Assembly: GCA_934230685.1 (NCBI GenBank)
Contig: CAKQFF010000134.1
Span: forward strand, 1 to 5,126
Source of the DNA: an uncultured Prevotella sp.
GTDB lineage: Bacteria > Bacteroidota > Bacteroidia > Bacteroidales > Bacteroidaceae
Direction of reading: 5' to 3'
Length of the DNA stretch: 5,126 bases
Below are positions 5,051 to 5,126 of this stretch, in pieces (positions within the stretch are counted from its first letter, which is position 1; each line of letters opens with the position of its first letter). The position numbers and the translations under genes were made by a program. Below the pieces are notes generated by a model. The model was not told the DNA's origin and did not search any database. It saw only the letters and a list, made by a program, of their open reading frames with translations.

Positions 5051-5126
5051 ATGGATAATACTTTTGCTCAAAGATTGGTTAACGCCAGAAAAATCCGTTG
5101 TATGTCACAACGTGAACTATGCAATT
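5051..5126 (+). CDS. XRE-type helix-turn-helix protein, N-terminal fragment
   Basis: The first 25 codons of a gene that runs off the window. The protein begins MDNTFAQRLVNARKIRCMSQ and continues RELCN. The pattern FAxRLxxARKxRxMSQRELC matches helix 1 and the start of helix 2 of a Cro/C1 (XRE) DNA-binding domain. In Bacteroidales, proteins with this kind of start are often XRE regulators, sometimes fused to an ImmA/IrrE-type metallopeptidase domain, but that part is not visible. It is separated from ilvC by a terminator and has its own -7 element, so it is a separate unit. Codon use is AT-richer than in the ilv genes. No ORF starts upstream in frame that would replace the ATG at 5051. Confidence 0.7.
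   Translation, partial: MDNTFAQRLVNARKIRCMSQRELCN

Overview
The window looks like a chromosomal piece of a Bacteroidales genome, most likely Prevotella or a close relative. Three things suggest this. The promoter upstream of ilvC fits the Bacteroidetes pattern TTTG-N19-TAnnTTTG. The gaps between genes are AT-rich with 7-bp-period repeats, while the genes themselves are GC-rich. The gene order (ilvD, ilvB, ilvN, acyl-ACP thioesterase, ilvC) is, from memory, one found in Bacteroides-type genomes. The genus is inferred, not proven.

Layout: 1-331 is the 3' end of ilvD (dihydroxy-acid dehydratase). 360-2069 is ilvB (acetolactate synthase large subunit). 2093-2623 is ilvN (its ACT-domain regulatory subunit). 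2624-2836 is a gene-free spacer made of heptamer repeats, a small GC hairpin, a long 18-bp-stem hairpin and one arm of an 18-bp inverted repeat whose other arm lies before ilvN. 2837-3607 is a FatA/FatB-type acyl-ACP thioesterase. 3608-3769 holds a consensus Bacteroidetes promoter and a leader with a small hairpin. 3770-4819 is ilvC (ketol-acid reductoisomerase). A strong intrinsic terminator at 4856-4906 closes the cluster. A new unit begins with a -7 element at 5023-5030 and the first 25 codons of an XRE-type helix-turn-helix protein that runs off the window.

Together IlvB/IlvN, IlvC and IlvD carry out the shared steps of isoleucine and valine synthesis: 2-keto acid or pyruvate condensation, isomeroreduction, then dehydration. 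All genes lie on the + strand. ilvD-ilvB-ilvN are tightly spaced (28 and 23 nt), so they are probably co-transcribed. The thioesterase and ilvC follow longer gaps, and ilvC has its own promoter, so it can probably be expressed separately.

No new defence, mobile or other unusual protein system is visible. The genes are ordinary housekeeping genes. The less ordinary material is the repeat and hairpin structure between ilvN and the thioesterase, the thioesterase sitting inside an amino-acid operon, and an IlvC that resembles the fungal mitochondrial enzyme.
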